59,951 nucleotides of DNA, taken from contig DAOTWP010000379.1 of NCBI GenBank assembly GCA_034435675.1, forward strand, positions 1-59,951, in the 5' to 3' direction. This DNA is from DAOTWP01 sp034435675. Its GTDB lineage: Bacteria; Chloroflexota; Anaerolineae; Aggregatilineales; Phototrophicaceae. Of the stretch, positions 8,337 through 17,593 are shown piece after piece. A program made the translations under genes and the position numbers. The notes below the pieces were generated by a model. The model did no database searches, was not told the DNA's origin, and saw only the letters and a program-made list of their open reading frames with translations. Positions within the stretch are counted from its first letter, which is position 1. Each line of letters starts with the position of its first letter.

Positions 8337-9044
8337 ATGTACAAAAAATCAGCAGCGTATTACGATGCAATTTATCACTGGAAAGACTATGCAGCAGAAT
8401 CCAACCGGCTGCATGCCTTCATCCGGCAGTATAAACGCAGCGCCGGTAACACGCTGCTGGATGTCGCCTGTGGGACCGGCGCACATCTCGCCCACCTGCG
8501 CGAACATTATCGCGTGATGGGGCTGGATTACAGCGCGGACATGCTGGCGGTGGCACGTGAGCTTCTGCCCGATGTACCACTGGTGCAGGGCGACATGCGC
8601 ACCTTTGCGCTGGACAGCCGATTCGATGTGCTGGTCTGCCTGTTCAGTTCCATCGGCTATATGCTGACCGTTGAGGCGCTGCATGAGAGCATTGCCAATT
8701 TCACCCGGCATCTTATGCCCGGCGGGATCGTGGTGGTTGAACCATGGCTGACGCCAGAGAATTGGAAGCCCGGCACAGTGCACGCAAATTACGTTGATCA
8801 AGCTGAGTTGAAGGTGGCGCGCATCACCTATTCCAGTACGCAGGGCACGACTTCGGTGATGGAGCTGCATCATCTGGTAGGTGTGCCCACCGGCGTAGAA
8901 TACTTCGTAGAACGCTTTGAGATGGGGCTGTTCACCCATGAGCAGTATCTCGAGGCGTTTAGCACTGCCGGATTAACGGTCGATTATGATGCGCAGGGCT
9001 TGATGGGACGGGGCTTGTATTTCGGTGTGCGTTCGTTAGCATAA
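8337..9044 (+). CDS. Class I SAM-dependent methyltransferase
   Basis: 235 residues. Motif I of the Rossmann-fold methyltransferases is clear (LLDVACGTGAHLAHL), followed by the acidic end of strand 2 (VMGLDYSADML), motif II (VQGDMRTFAL) and strand 4 (FDVLVCLFSSIGYM). The C-terminal part (GIVVVEPWLTPENW) resembles the small-molecule/sugar N-methyltransferase group, but the substrate cannot be read from sequence. No signal peptide, so cytoplasmic. It lies between the ABC exporter and pth on the same strand; there is no evidence that the three share a pathway. Confidence 0.85.
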   Translation: MYKKSAAYYDAIYHWKDYAAESNRLHAFIRQYKRSAGNTLLDVACGTGAHLAHLREHYRVMGLDYSADMLAVARELLPDVPLVQGDMRTFALDSRFDVLVCLFSSIGYMLTVEALHESIANFTRHLMPGGIVVVEPWLTPENWKPGTVHANYVDQAELKVARITYSSTQGTTSVMELHHLVGVPTGVEYFVERFEMGLFTHEQYLEAFSTAGLTVDYDAQGLMGRGLYFGVRSLA

Positions 9045-9075
9045 GGGCATCTCCTCTTGAAACCGGGTGAATAGT

Positions 9076-10101
9076 ATGCCGGAACGCTATCTGATTGTTG
9101 GATTGGGAAACCCCGGAAAAAAATATGAAAACACGCGGCATAATGTCGGTTTTCATGTAGTTGACGAACTCGCGCGACGTCACGGCTTTGGCAGCAGCAA
9201 ACAGGAACGCAAGGCGCTGGTATCCGAAGGGACAATTCAGGGTAAGCGTGTGCTGCTTGCCAAACCGCAAACGTATATGAATCTCAGCGGCGAGGCAGTT
9301 CGCGCGTTGGTGGATTTCTATAAGATTCCCCTTGATGCGCTGCTGGTCGTACATGATGATCTGGATACCCCGCTGGACACCCTCAAGCTGCGCAAGGGCG
9401 GCGGGCACGGCGGGCAAAACGGCGTGCGCAATATTATCCAGCATCTTGGTACACAGAACTTCGCGCGGGTACGTTTTGGTATCGGGCGTCCACCCGGCAG
9501 GATGGATGCGGTGGCTTATGTGCTGACGCCATTCACAGGTGATGACGCTATCACTGCTAAACTAGTGACTGAACGCGCAGCCAGTGCCGCTGAAGTGTGG
9601 CTTGCCGAAGGAATTGAAACTGCCATGACGCGCTTCAACGGCGACGGCGCCCCGCAGAAGCCCAAGACAGACCCGCAGGCTGAACTAGCGCTGGCACAGC
9701 GCGCGCATGAACTCGCACCGCAGGACCCTAAGCCGCTGGAAAAGATGGCAGCATTGCGGAAACAGCTAGGACAGCTTGACCATGCCGCCGAGACACATTT
9801 GCAGATTGCTGCGCTGTATGCGGCACAGGGCAACCTGAATGCGACCGTCAAGCAGTTGGAGCAGGCGGCAAGCCTGCGTCCTGCCAGCAGCGATGTACAG
9901 CAGCGCATTGCCGAACTCTATTTGCAGCGCGGCGATAGCAAAAAGGCAGTACAGCGGCACCTGATTTTTGCGGATTATCTGCTGAGTCAAGGCGCGTTTG
10001 CGGAAGCGTTGCAAGCATTGCAGGCGGCGCTGGCGATTAATCCACAGCACCCCCGCGCCATGGCGCTCCATTTGCAGGTGCAGCAGCAGCTTACTCAGTA
10101 G
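9076..10101 (+). CDS. pth: Peptidyl-tRNA hydrolase with C-terminal TPR domain
   Basis: 341 residues from ATG 9076; GTG 9067 is an in-frame alternative, but GGGTGA sits at the right distance for 9076. Residues 1-190 are Pth, which frees tRNA from prematurely released peptidyl-tRNA. Diagnostic stretches are IVGLGNPGKKYENTRHNVGF with the catalytic His in TRHN, KPQTYMNLSG, VHDDLDTP and GGGHGGQNGVRNI. About 150 further residues follow in frame and form three to four TPR-like repeats (LALAQRAHELAPQDPKPLEK, AALYAAQGNLNATVKQLEQA). Ordinary bacterial Pth ends near residue 190, so this is a fusion. The mfd gene follows after 75 bases. Confidence 0.92.
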   Translation: MPERYLIVGLGNPGKKYENTRHNVGFHVVDELARRHGFGSSKQERKALVSEGTIQGKRVLLAKPQTYMNLSGEAVRALVDFYKIPLDALLVVHDDLDTPLDTLKLRKGGGHGGQNGVRNIIQHLGTQNFARVRFGIGRPPGRMDAVAYVLTPFTGDDAITAKLVTERAASAAEVWLAEGIETAMTRFNGDGAPQKPKTDPQAELALAQRAHELAPQDPKPLEKMAALRKQLGQLDHAAETHLQIAALYAAQGNLNATVKQLEQAASLRPASSDVQQRIAELYLQRGDSKKAVQRHLIFADYLLSQGAFAEALQALQAALAINPQHPRAMALHLQVQQQLTQ

Positions 10102-10176
10102 TGCTGCCCTGCCGCAGCACAGCGTTCTCTGCTACCATTACGTCCCCCGGCACAAACAGAAAGCAAGACGCGAATT

Positions 10177-13100
10177 ATGCAACTGACAGGCTATACGGAA
10201 CTCCTGCGCGGCACATCCCATTACCGTGATCTGTTGGCACGGCTGCGCACGGGGGACGCCCTGCCCGACCTCGGTGTTTTGCGGGCGGCACGTCCGTTTT
10301 TGCTGGCGGCGCTGGCGGCAGATTGGGGCGCTCCTGTGCTGTACCTCACGGCGCAGATCAAGAACGCCTACAATGCGGCGGAACAGTTGCCCGTCTGGTT
10401 GGCAGAGGACAGCCATATCAAGCGCTTTGCAGAATCCGCGACCGCATTTTATGAACGTGGGTTATGGGGCGAGAATGTCATTCGCGCCCGCATCGAAACG
10501 CTCGCCGCCCTGCTGCCGCCGGAAGATGTCGCCGTACACCCCGCCCCTGTGATCATCACATCAGCGCGTGCCCTGATGCAGCGCACTATGCCCGTGCCCG
10601 CCTTCCGACGCGGCAGCATGCTGCTGCGTGTAGGTGAGCGTCTGCAACTGGACCGGCTGCTGGCGCAGTGGGTCGCCCTGGGCTATGAACCGGCAACGCT
10701 GGTGACGATGCCGGGGGTGTTCAGCAGGCGCGGTGGGATTGTGGATATTTTCCCGCTGGCGGCGGACTTACCCGTGCGCGTCGAATTCTGGGGGGACGAA
10801 ATTGACAGCCTGCGCAGCTTCGACCCGGCAACTCAGCGCACCATTCAGTCGGTAAGCCATGTGGGGATTACCCCCGCGCGTGAAGCACTGCCTGATAACG
10901 CGCCGCAGGTGGCAGTGCATCTGCGTGAGTGGTTCACCTCGCTCAATACAACTGAGGATGACCCAGGTACGCCGCTTGCAGACGCTGACTCATTGGCGAA
11001 CGGTGCGGCATTCCCGTTTATCGAACATTATCTGCCCTATCTGTACCCCGATCCCGTCAGCTTGCTGGACTATGCGCCTACGGATGCGTTGGTGGTGCTT
11101 GAAGACCGCGATGAGCTGCGCGCGGCGGTGGAGGATATTGAACAGCAGGCGCAGCAAACTCGCGCTGCGCAGCAGGCAAAGCAGCACATTGCCCCCGATC
11201 ACCCGCTGCCCTATCTCACCTGGGAGCAGTTGACTGCCGCATTCGCGGAGCGCCCTGTACTCAATCTGGGGCGTGGCGAAGGGCACGGCGGTACCGCACG
11301 CCCCGCGGCGCTCGGCGATCTGTTTGTCCCCGCGCGGCGCTTTGGCGGGCAGCTTAAGCCGCTGCTCAACCACGCACGCGAACTGCGGCAGGATGCCGGG
11401 CGAATTGCCATCGTGACTGCACAGGCGGCGCGCCTTGCGGAACTGTGGAGTGAACAGGAGTCTTTTGTACCCCAGAGCGAGTCGGTGCTGAGCCTACCCG
11501 AACCAGGTACAGTGATCTTCATCAACGGGACGCTCAGCGAAGGCTGGCAGTTCCGCGCACCGGACGGCACGATGCAGCTCTACACCGATGCCGAGGTGTT
11601 CGGCTGGAGCCGCCCGGAGCCGCGCCGCCGCAAAAGCGCTGCACGCCGCGCGCGCACCCCTGAAGCGCATTATGCCGACTGGCAAACTGGCGATTACGTG
11701 GTGCATGTTGACTACGGAATCGGGCGCTTTGCGGGCATGCGCCGCCGAACTATCGAGGCGACCGAACGCGAGTATCTGCTGGTCGAATATGCCGGCACAG
11801 ACATGCTTTTCGTACCCATTCATCAGGCGGATCGCCTGACCCGCTATGTGGGTGTGGATGACAAACCGCCCGCGCTGACCCGCCTGGGACAGCCCGAATG
11901 GACGCGCGTTCGCAGCAAGGCACGCCACGCCATTCTGACGGAGGCGCGCGAACTGTACGAATTATACAGCCAGCGGGCGAGTGTCCCGGGTTATGCGTTT
12001 GTGCCCGACAATCATTGGCAGCACGAAATGGAAGCGTCCTTCCCGTTTGTCGAAACCGACGACCAGCTTACCGCCGTGCGCCAGGTAAAACACGATATGG
12101 AAAGCGCACAGCCGATGGACCGGCTGATTTGCGGAGATGTTGGTTTTGGCAAAACCGAGGTCGCCATCCGTGCGGCATTCAAGGCGGTGATGTCCGGTAA
12201 GCAGGTGGCAGTGCTGGTGCCAACAACGGTGCTTGCGCAGCAGCATTACGAGACGTTCAGCCAGCGCTTGGGCGCCTTTCCGGTGGTGGTTGAAGCGCTG
12301 TCACGTTTTCGCAGCAAGGAGGAGCAGAACCGCGTTTTGCCGCGCATCGCCTCCGGCGAGGTGGACGTGCTGATCGGCACGCACCGTATCCTTTCCGAGG
12401 ACATCACTTTTCACGATCTGGGACTGGTGATTATTGACGAGGAACAGCGTTTTGGCGTCAAGCATAAAGAGCATTTCAAGAAACTGCGCACACAGGTGGA
12501 TGTCCTGACGCTGACGGCAACCCCGATTCCGCGCACACTGTATATGAGCATGGCTGGCATTCGTGACATCAGCATGATTCAGACCCCACCGGAAGAACGC
12601 CTACCGGTGATGACCCAGGTCGGTGTGTTTGACGAACAGCTTGTGCGCCAGGCTGTGCTGCGGGAACTGGAGCGCGGCGGGCAGGTTTTTTATGTGCATA
12701 ACCGCGTGCAGACCATTGAAACCGCCCGCGAGCGGTTGGAACAGATTGTGCCGGAAGCGCGTACAGTCGTCGCGCATGGGCAGATGCCCCCGCGCCATCT
12801 GGAAAACGTGATGGCGGCATTCGCGCATGGCGAATACGATGTGCTGGTTAGCACATCAATCATCGAGAGTGGCATAGACATTCCCAACGCCAATACCCTG
12901 ATTATTGACCGTGCAGACTGGTTCGGCATGGCACAGCTTTACCAGCTTCGCGGGCGGGTGGGGCGCAGCGCGCAGCAGGCATACGCTTACTTCTTTCACC
13001 CGCATACTAACCGCCTGACCGAAGAAGCGCGCGCCCGGCTGGAAACGCTGGCAGAAAACACTGCGCTCGGTTCCGGGCTGCAAATCGCTGTTCGTGACCT

Positions 13101-13707
13101 CGAACTGCGCGGCGCAGGCGACATCCTCAGCACACGCCAGACCGGGCAGGTTGCTGCGGTGGGACTGTATCTCTATACGCAGATGCTTACCGAAGCAATT
13201 CAGGAGATCAAAGGCAGGTTGGAAGGCGAACCGCTGCCGCCATCAGCGAATGAAGGCATCGTTATTGATCTGCCTATCCCGGCATATCTGCCCGCGGATT
13301 GGATTCCGGAGATGGCACTACGGCTGCAAATGTACCGTCGCATCGCGAGCTTGACCCGGCGCGAAGATGTCGCGCATATGCGCGAAGAACTGCGCGACCG
13401 CTTTGGCGCGCTGCCGCCCGCAGTGGAAGGGCTGCTCTACCAGATCGAAGTCAAGCTGCTGGCACAGAAAATCCATGCGACGGCAGTCGTCAAGCCGCGC
13501 GAACATATTCTGATCAAACTGTCCTATCTTGCTGGGGTAGATCGCCGCGTACTGGCACAGCGCTTGAACAGCCATGGGACGCAAGATGTGGAGGTTTCGC
13601 GCACGGCTGTCGAACTGCTTGTCGTGCCTGAATTGTGGCAGGCGCGGCTGCTGCAACTGCTGGAGCAGTTGGGCAGCGGTGTAGGGTCCTTGCAGATTCG
13701 CGTTTGA
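10177..13707 (+). CDS. mfd: Transcription-repair coupling factor Mfd
   Basis: 1176 residues, the usual full length. Mfd removes RNA polymerase stalled at lesions and recruits UvrAB. The order is: UvrB-homology region (residues 1-330); RNA polymerase interaction domain around 500-570 (GDYVVHVDYGIGRFAGM); helicase core with Walker A CGDVGFGKTEVA near 652, DEEQ box near 753 (VIIDEEQRFG) and LTATPIPRTL; TRG motif region QLRGRVGRS; and C-terminal TRCF domain (ADWIPEMALRLQMYRRIA). All expected motifs are intact. It ends 47 bases before a 9-bp stem-loop at 13738-13769. Confidence 0.97.
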   Translation: MQLTGYTELLRGTSHYRDLLARLRTGDALPDLGVLRAARPFLLAALAADWGAPVLYLTAQIKNAYNAAEQLPVWLAEDSHIKRFAESATAFYERGLWGENVIRARIETLAALLPPEDVAVHPAPVIITSARALMQRTMPVPAFRRGSMLLRVGERLQLDRLLAQWVALGYEPATLVTMPGVFSRRGGIVDIFPLAADLPVRVEFWGDEIDSLRSFDPATQRTIQSVSHVGITPAREALPDNAPQVAVHLREWFTSLNTTEDDPGTPLADADSLANGAAFPFIEHYLPYLYPDPVSLLDYAPTDALVVLEDRDELRAAVEDIEQQAQQTRAAQQAKQHIAPDHPLPYLTWEQLTAAFAERPVLNLGRGEGHGGTARPAALGDLFVPARRFGGQLKPLLNHARELRQDAGRIAIVTAQAARLAELWSEQESFVPQSESVLSLPEPGTVIFINGTLSEGWQFRAPDGTMQLYTDAEVFGWSRPEPRRRKSAARRARTPEAHYADWQTGDYVVHVDYGIGRFAGMRRRTIEATEREYLLVEYAGTDMLFVPIHQADRLTRYVGVDDKPPALTRLGQPEWTRVRSKARHAILTEARELYELYSQRASVPGYAFVPDNHWQHEMEASFPFVETDDQLTAVRQVKHDMESAQPMDRLICGDVGFGKTEVAIRAAFKAVMSGKQVAVLVPTTVLAQQHYETFSQRLGAFPVVVEALSRFRSKEEQNRVLPRIASGEVDVLIGTHRILSEDITFHDLGLVIIDEEQRFGVKHKEHFKKLRTQVDVLTLTATPIPRTLYMSMAGIRDISMIQTPPEERLPVMTQVGVFDEQLVRQAVLRELERGGQVFYVHNRVQTIETARERLEQIVPEARTVVAHGQMPPRHLENVMAAFAHGEYDVLVSTSIIESGIDIPNANTLIIDRADWFGMAQLYQLRGRVGRSAQQAYAYFFHPHTNRLTEEARARLETLAENTALGSGLQIAVRDLELRGAGDILSTRQTGQVAAVGLYLYTQMLTEAIQEIKGRLEGEPLPPSANEGIVIDLPIPAYLPADWIPEMALRLQMYRRIASLTRREDVAHMREELRDRFGALPPAVEGLLYQIEVKLLAQKIHATAVVKPREHILIKLSYLAGVDRRVLAQRLNSHGTQDVEVSRTAVELLVVPELWQARLLQLLEQLGSGVGSLQIRV

Positions 13708-13737
13708 TACCTGTAACTGTAAGGTCCTGCCTGAGGG

Positions 13738-13769
13738 TTGCAAGGCGGCTGCAAGTAGCTGCCTTGCAA
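13738..13769 (+). terminator. Stem-loop downstream of mfd
   Basis: Perfect 9-bp inverted repeat TTGCAAGGC / GCCTTGCAA, 30 bases after the mfd stop, with a 14-base loop. No U-tract follows, so it may be a weak terminator or a transcript-end stabiliser. Confidence 0.35.
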
Positions 13770-13854
13770 TTCCGAAGTTCGTGAATAATTCCTTTCAAAG
13801 CCCGCTGTGAACCCTTTAGACCCCAAAGATCACCAAATCTTCACACCTTTTTCA

Positions 13855-13883
13855 CTGACAATCTGGTACCTAAGCACTATAGT
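13855..13883 (+). promoter_or_regulatory. Putative sigma70 promoter of the propeller/SH3 gene
   Basis: CTGACA (13855-13860), exactly 17 bases, then TATAGT (13878-13883): five of six matches in each box. The predicted 5' leader is about 115 bases before ATG 14005. Confidence 0.6.
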
Positions 13884-14004
13884 ATACATAGTCAAACGAA
13901 AGAGACCTGTTTAGAGCAACATAGACAATCTATCAAATGTCTGTGCGGCTTTCGGGTTGACGTGGTGGTCAGGGATATTCAGTTGCATGTTAAGGATAAT
14001 GACA

Positions 14005-15939
14005 ATGATGATGCGCAAGCGGCTGTCACTATTTCAGGTGTTTGTGTTTCTTTTTGGGGTAATGCTGGTTTTGCTGTTTTCGCGCCTGGCAGCAGCACCC
14101 GTCCAGGCGCAGGGGGCAAGCTGGCAGTTACTGGTGTCCGCCAGTCGTGGCGCAGACGCCATTGAGCGTTTTGATGCCGTAACTGGGCAGTATCTTGGAC
14201 GGATGGTGTATGTCCCGCAGGAGCCGGGCATGACTGACCATTCCGCACCGCAGCAGTTTGAAATCTTGCCCAACGGCGATCTGCTGCTGCTCGTGTTCCG
14301 TGATGATACCGTGCGTCGTTATACGATTGACCCCGCCACGATGACAGCCACCGAAGTGCTGCGCATGTCCAACCCGGCGCTGGATTACCCGCGTGATCTG
14401 GCAGTGCGCGGCAATATTGTCTATGTCAGCGGCGAAACGACCAACAATGTCGTCGCGTTCGACTGGACCAGCGGGGCATTTTTGGGTGAGGTTGTGCGGG
14501 GTTATCCCCCTCCCGGTCAGCCGAATAACCCAGATGTCGTGCCTGCGCCCACCGGTCTGGCGTTTGGTCCCGATGGTTACCTGTACGTTCTCTCGCGGAC
14601 GACGCGCCGTGTGCGCCGCTTCAATGTCAGCAGCGGTGTGGGCGTGAATGTTGATGCCGGGAGTCCTGATCGTGCCTATGTACCCTCCACGGGTTTTGAT
14701 GGCGCGCTGGGCTGCAACCCTGGCGACTTCTGCGATAACGAAATTCTGTACTGGGGACCTGATGGCTTTATGTACATCAGCAGCCGCTATAACGTCCACA
14801 AGTTCAGCAGCAGCGGCGGCATTCTATTCAGCATGGGCGGCATGACTCGCGCGAGCGGCATTCTGCTGGCACCTGATGGTCTACTCTATGTTACCGATCG
14901 CAACCCATATACTGCCGGGCGTGTGCTGCGCTTCGATCCGGCAAGTGGGGCGGCACTGGGTGTATTCATCCAGAACAATAATCCGACACCAGGCTTCACC
15001 ATGTACGAACCGAAAGGTCTGGTGGCTTACTATCCGCCCGCGATTCTTGCCGTAACTGCCCAGTGTGGTCCCAACGGTGTTCAGTTTGTAGTGAGCAATA
15101 CAGGTCCGGCGATGACCGCGCCGCAGGATTACAGCATTGATGGTGTGCCAGCGGGCAGCTTCCAGCTTGCCACCGGCGAGAACGCCACGATTGAAGCCGG
15201 TTTTGGCGCGCACACCTTTACCAGCGGCAGCCTGAACGCGAACCTGACGTGCGATGCGCCCGTAGTGCCTCCGCCGGCAGGTGGTGGTAGCGTCGTGGTC
15301 AATCTGCCGACACCAACACCCTACCCCAACTGCCTGACGATGAGTGGCAGCCCGATATCAATTGTGCGAATCAGCGGCGGGGCGAATCCCAGCACTTACT
15401 GCAACACGCTTAATGAGAATGGTGTCTATCTGGCGCCGCCGGCATCGCTGGGGTATCAGGAAATCATTGATCGCGGGGTACTACAAGCAGTTGATGTCTT
15501 TGACCCGCTGCCATTCACCGGTCCTGTGCAGGTTTGCCTGCAAGGTTTGGGCGAACTGATCTATATGAATGCCAGTGCTATGCCGCGTGTGCCGGAATCC
15601 CTGCCCGCCTTTGCCCAGGGCAGCTATACCTGCGCGGTGATCAACGCGCCCGGTACGGTGGTGCTGGTCAACGGCGCAGCACCCGCTCCGGTGGTTCAGC
15701 AGGTGAACGCCCCGTCAACGAGCGTTGTGCGTGCCCTGAGCGACTGCCGTGTGACGACGAACAATATGCTCAACCTGCGCTCTGAACCGAACCCCAGTGG
15801 TGCGATCCTGGACGTAGTGCCCTACAACCTTACGCTTCAGGCGATCGAAGCAACCCAGGGCTGGTATCGCGTGATCTATCTCGATATGAACGGCTGGTTG
15901 AGCGCGGATTTCGTGACCACCGCCGGGACCTGCAACTGA
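14005..15939 (+). CDS. Secreted NHL-like beta-propeller protein with C-terminal SH3 domain
   Basis: About 644 residues from ATG 14005, chosen for AAGGA eight bases upstream; other in-frame starts are ATG 13987 and 13999. A signal peptide (MRKRLSLFQ, hydrophobic core, cleavage near VQAQG) is followed by about 300 residues of propeller repeats with the recurring pattern LAFGPDGYLYVLSR / YWGPDGFMYISSR / LLAPDGLLYVTDR. Then come a short Ig-like segment (QFVVSNTGPAMT), a Pro-rich linker and a bacterial SH3 domain at the C-terminus (NMLNLRSEPNPSGAILDVVP). SH3_3-type domains often bind cell-wall material. Probably an exported surface or envelope protein; ligand unknown. A strong hairpin terminator follows. 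Confidence 0.8.
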   Translation: MMMRKRLSLFQVFVFLFGVMLVLLFSRLAAAPVQAQGASWQLLVSASRGADAIERFDAVTGQYLGRMVYVPQEPGMTDHSAPQQFEILPNGDLLLLVFRDDTVRRYTIDPATMTATEVLRMSNPALDYPRDLAVRGNIVYVSGETTNNVVAFDWTSGAFLGEVVRGYPPPGQPNNPDVVPAPTGLAFGPDGYLYVLSRTTRRVRRFNVSSGVGVNVDAGSPDRAYVPSTGFDGALGCNPGDFCDNEILYWGPDGFMYISSRYNVHKFSSSGGILFSMGGMTRASGILLAPDGLLYVTDRNPYTAGRVLRFDPASGAALGVFIQNNNPTPGFTMYEPKGLVAYYPPAILAVTAQCGPNGVQFVVSNTGPAMTAPQDYSIDGVPAGSFQLATGENATIEAGFGAHTFTSGSLNANLTCDAPVVPPPAGGGSVVVNLPTPTPYPNCLTMSGSPISIVRISGGANPSTYCNTLNENGVYLAPPASLGYQEIIDRGVLQAVDVFDPLPFTGPVQVCLQGLGELIYMNASAMPRVPESLPAFAQGSYTCAVINAPGTVVLVNGAAPAPVVQQVNAPSTSVVRALSDCRVTTNNMLNLRSEPNPSGAILDVVPYNLTLQAIEATQGWYRVIYLDMNGWLSADFVTTAGTCN

Positions 15940-15986
15940 GTTTAGTGTAATACTCAGGTTGCCATCTGAATAACCACCCTTCGTCT

Positions 15987-16023
15987 GACGCCTGCTCATT
16001 TCCCTGATGAGCGGGCGTCTTTC
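15987..16023 (+). terminator. Intrinsic terminator between convergent genes
   Basis: Inverted repeat GACGCCTGCTCAT / ATGAGCGGGCGTC (13 bp, one mismatch, loop TTCCCTG) followed by TCTTTC on the plus strand. It lies 47 bases after the stop of the propeller/SH3 gene and just before the end of the convergent deacylase gene. Confidence 0.75.
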
Positions 16024-16025
16024 GA

Positions 16026-16523
16026 TTATTCCGGGTCGCTTTCTCGCCGCACAACGTCTGCGATAGTTCCGCCTGTTAGCAGCACAAGCTGCCGGAGTTG
16101 AATCGGGAAAATGGCATTGTGCGCGCCACCCGCCGCGTAAAGCTGCTCGAAGCGTTGCAGCGAGTCGTCAATTAGGGTGGTAATGCCGCTGCTGCGATAG
16201 CCCACCGGAGGGACGCTGCCGGGCGGATAGCCCCAGATGGCAACGCATTCTTCGGCAGTGGCTGCTTTCACCTTTTTACGCCCCACCGCAAAGCGTAGCG
16301 CCAGCTTGCGGTCATCAACCCGCTGATCGCCGCTGGTCAGCACCACAACAGGCAGCCCATCTACCCGGAAGCAGATGCTTTTGACAATCTGCCCCAATGC
16401 ACAGCCAATCTGGTCCGCCGCCTGCTGCGAGGTGGCAGTTGTTTGCTCAAAGAAGCGGATGTGGATGCTGGAGTCAAACTGCGACAGGACGCTCTGGACA
16501 TCCTGCGGGGTGAGTGCCTGCAT
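16026..16523 (-). CDS. YbaK/EbsC-family aminoacyl-tRNA deacylase
   Basis: 165 residues matching the YbaK/ProX editing-domain family, which hydrolyses mischarged tRNA (Cys-tRNAPro or Ala-tRNAPro) in trans. Visible signatures are GQIVKSICFRVDG with the conserved lysine, VVVLTSGDQRVDDRKLA, the VGRKKVKAATAEE segment, and GYPPGSVPPVGY with the substrate-pocket glycines. Length is normal. It is a stand-alone domain, not fused to ProRS. The exact tRNA substrate cannot be told from sequence. It converges on the propeller/SH3 gene and lies downstream of the MarR gene, separated from it by a strong hairpin. Confidence 0.88.
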   Translation of the reverse strand: MQALTPQDVQSVLSQFDSSIHIRFFEQTTATSQQAADQIGCALGQIVKSICFRVDGLPVVVLTSGDQRVDDRKLALRFAVGRKKVKAATAEECVAIWGYPPGSVPPVGYRSSGITTLIDDSLQRFEQLYAAGGAHNAIFPIQLRQLVLLTGGTIADVVRRESDPE

Positions 16524-16602
16524 AGGCTGCGCTTTCTGTTATGGTTGAAAAAATGCGATGATACGTCTGCGCTTCAACCGTAACAAATACGCACAATAAC
16601 TG

Positions 16603-16632
16603 CCAGGGTAAAAAGACAGCTTCTTACCCTGG
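16603..16632 (-). terminator. Hairpin downstream of the MarR gene
   Basis: Very stable stem: CCAGGGTAAAAAG / CTTCTTACCCTGG (13 bp, one mismatch, loop ACAG), 55 bases after the MarR stop. On the minus strand it is followed by only moderately U-rich sequence. Probable terminator that uncouples the MarR gene from the deacylase gene. Confidence 0.55.
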
Positions 16633-16687
16633 GTTATGCGCATGGCTGCTCTAGATTTGAACGCGTTACGGCTTTGTTACCGTATAG

Positions 16688-17134
16688 CTATTTCGGGGCG
16701 ACGGTCTGCAAACTGGACAGTACCATCTGGAACGATTCGTAATCGTCTGTAGCAAACAATTCCTGAAGTTTGGCGTCTACCTGCCGGGCGCTGTCCAACA
16801 CCGCTTTGCGGCGTTTCTGGGCGGCTTCTGTCAGGTAAATACGCACGGCGCGCCGGTCTGATTGGTCGGGGCGGCGTTCGATCAACCCTTTTTCCTGGAG
16901 TTTGTCCAGATTAGGCGTGAAGGAGGTGGCGGCACGCCCAACAGCCTGTGCCAGTTCGGAGGCGTGCTGTCCATCGCGTTCGTAGAGCGCACGCAGGATA
17001 TACCATTCGATCACCGTTAGCCCCAGCGGATGTACTGCCCGGCGGAACAGTTGATCGAGGTTACGCAATGCAATGTCGAGATTGCACCAGATTGAGCCGT
17101 TGAACCGTAGATTTGTTGCGACTTTCTCACTCAT
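16688..17134 (-). CDS. MarR-family transcriptional regulator
   Basis: 148 residues from ATG 17134; an upstream in-frame start at 17167 would add 11 residues. The MarR winged-helix fold is evident: an N-terminal dimerisation helix (NLDQLFRRAVHPLGLTVIEW), the recognition region (HASELAQAVGRAATSFTPNL), the wing (DKLQEKGLIERRPDQSDRRA, with the near-invariant DxRx motif) and the C-terminal dimer helix. Such proteins repress nearby genes and lose DNA binding on sensing a ligand or oxidant. There is no obvious transporter or efflux gene next to it on the same strand, so its target is unknown. It sits between the FHA gene and a hairpin terminator. Confidence 0.9.
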   Translation of the reverse strand: MSEKVATNLRFNGSIWCNLDIALRNLDQLFRRAVHPLGLTVIEWYILRALYERDGQHASELAQAVGRAATSFTPNLDKLQEKGLIERRPDQSDRRAVRIYLTEAAQKRRKAVLDSARQVDAKLQELFATDDYESFQMVLSSLQTVAPK

Positions 17135-17197
17135 TGACCTACACTCTGGAGATAGAAACAAATGCAAACAGGATCCTGCTAGTGTGGCAAAGAGAGG

Positions 17198-17593
17198 CTA
17201 TGATTTGACAACGGCAATGATCAACGTCAGATTGCCCAGACGCAGATGATCCCCTTCGCTCAGCGGGTAAGGGACTTCGGCATCCAGCCGTTCGTTGTTG
17301 AGAAAACTGCCATTGACGGAATGCAAATCGACGACATGCACATAATCTTGATATCTGACGAGTACCGCATGACGCCGGGAAACCCCGTTTTTGTGTGCGT
17401 CGAACTCTGCCAGATCAATATCAGGAATGTAGCTGTTGTTGGCGTCTGATCTGCCCAACACATATCCTTCAACAGCGGGGGCATCAACCGTAAACACACC
17501 GGGCAAATCACCCAGAATGCGCAGTTCTAATCTGCCGGTTGCTGGAAGGACTTGGCTCGCCACAATGACCTCTTTGCCAACATCGTTAAACAT
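17198..17593 (-). CDS. Single-domain FHA protein
   Basis: 131 residues that are almost entirely an FHA domain: YVLGRSDANNSYIPDIDLAE holds the conserved GR pair, followed by FDAHKNGVSRRHAVL (Ser-Arg-x-His) and HSVNGSFLNNERL (asparagine motif). It should bind phosphothreonine peptides and so act with a Ser/Thr kinase, none of which is in this window. It shares the pattern DL..FDA..NGVSRxHA with the FHA half of the TIR protein at 5121, but keeps the GR residues that one lacks. The MarR gene follows on the same strand 63 bases downstream. Confidence 0.88.
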   Translation of the reverse strand: MFNDVGKEVIVASQVLPATGRLELRILGDLPGVFTVDAPAVEGYVLGRSDANNSYIPDIDLAEFDAHKNGVSRRHAVLVRYQDYVHVVDLHSVNGSFLNNERLDAEVPYPLSEGDHLRLGNLTLIIAVVKS

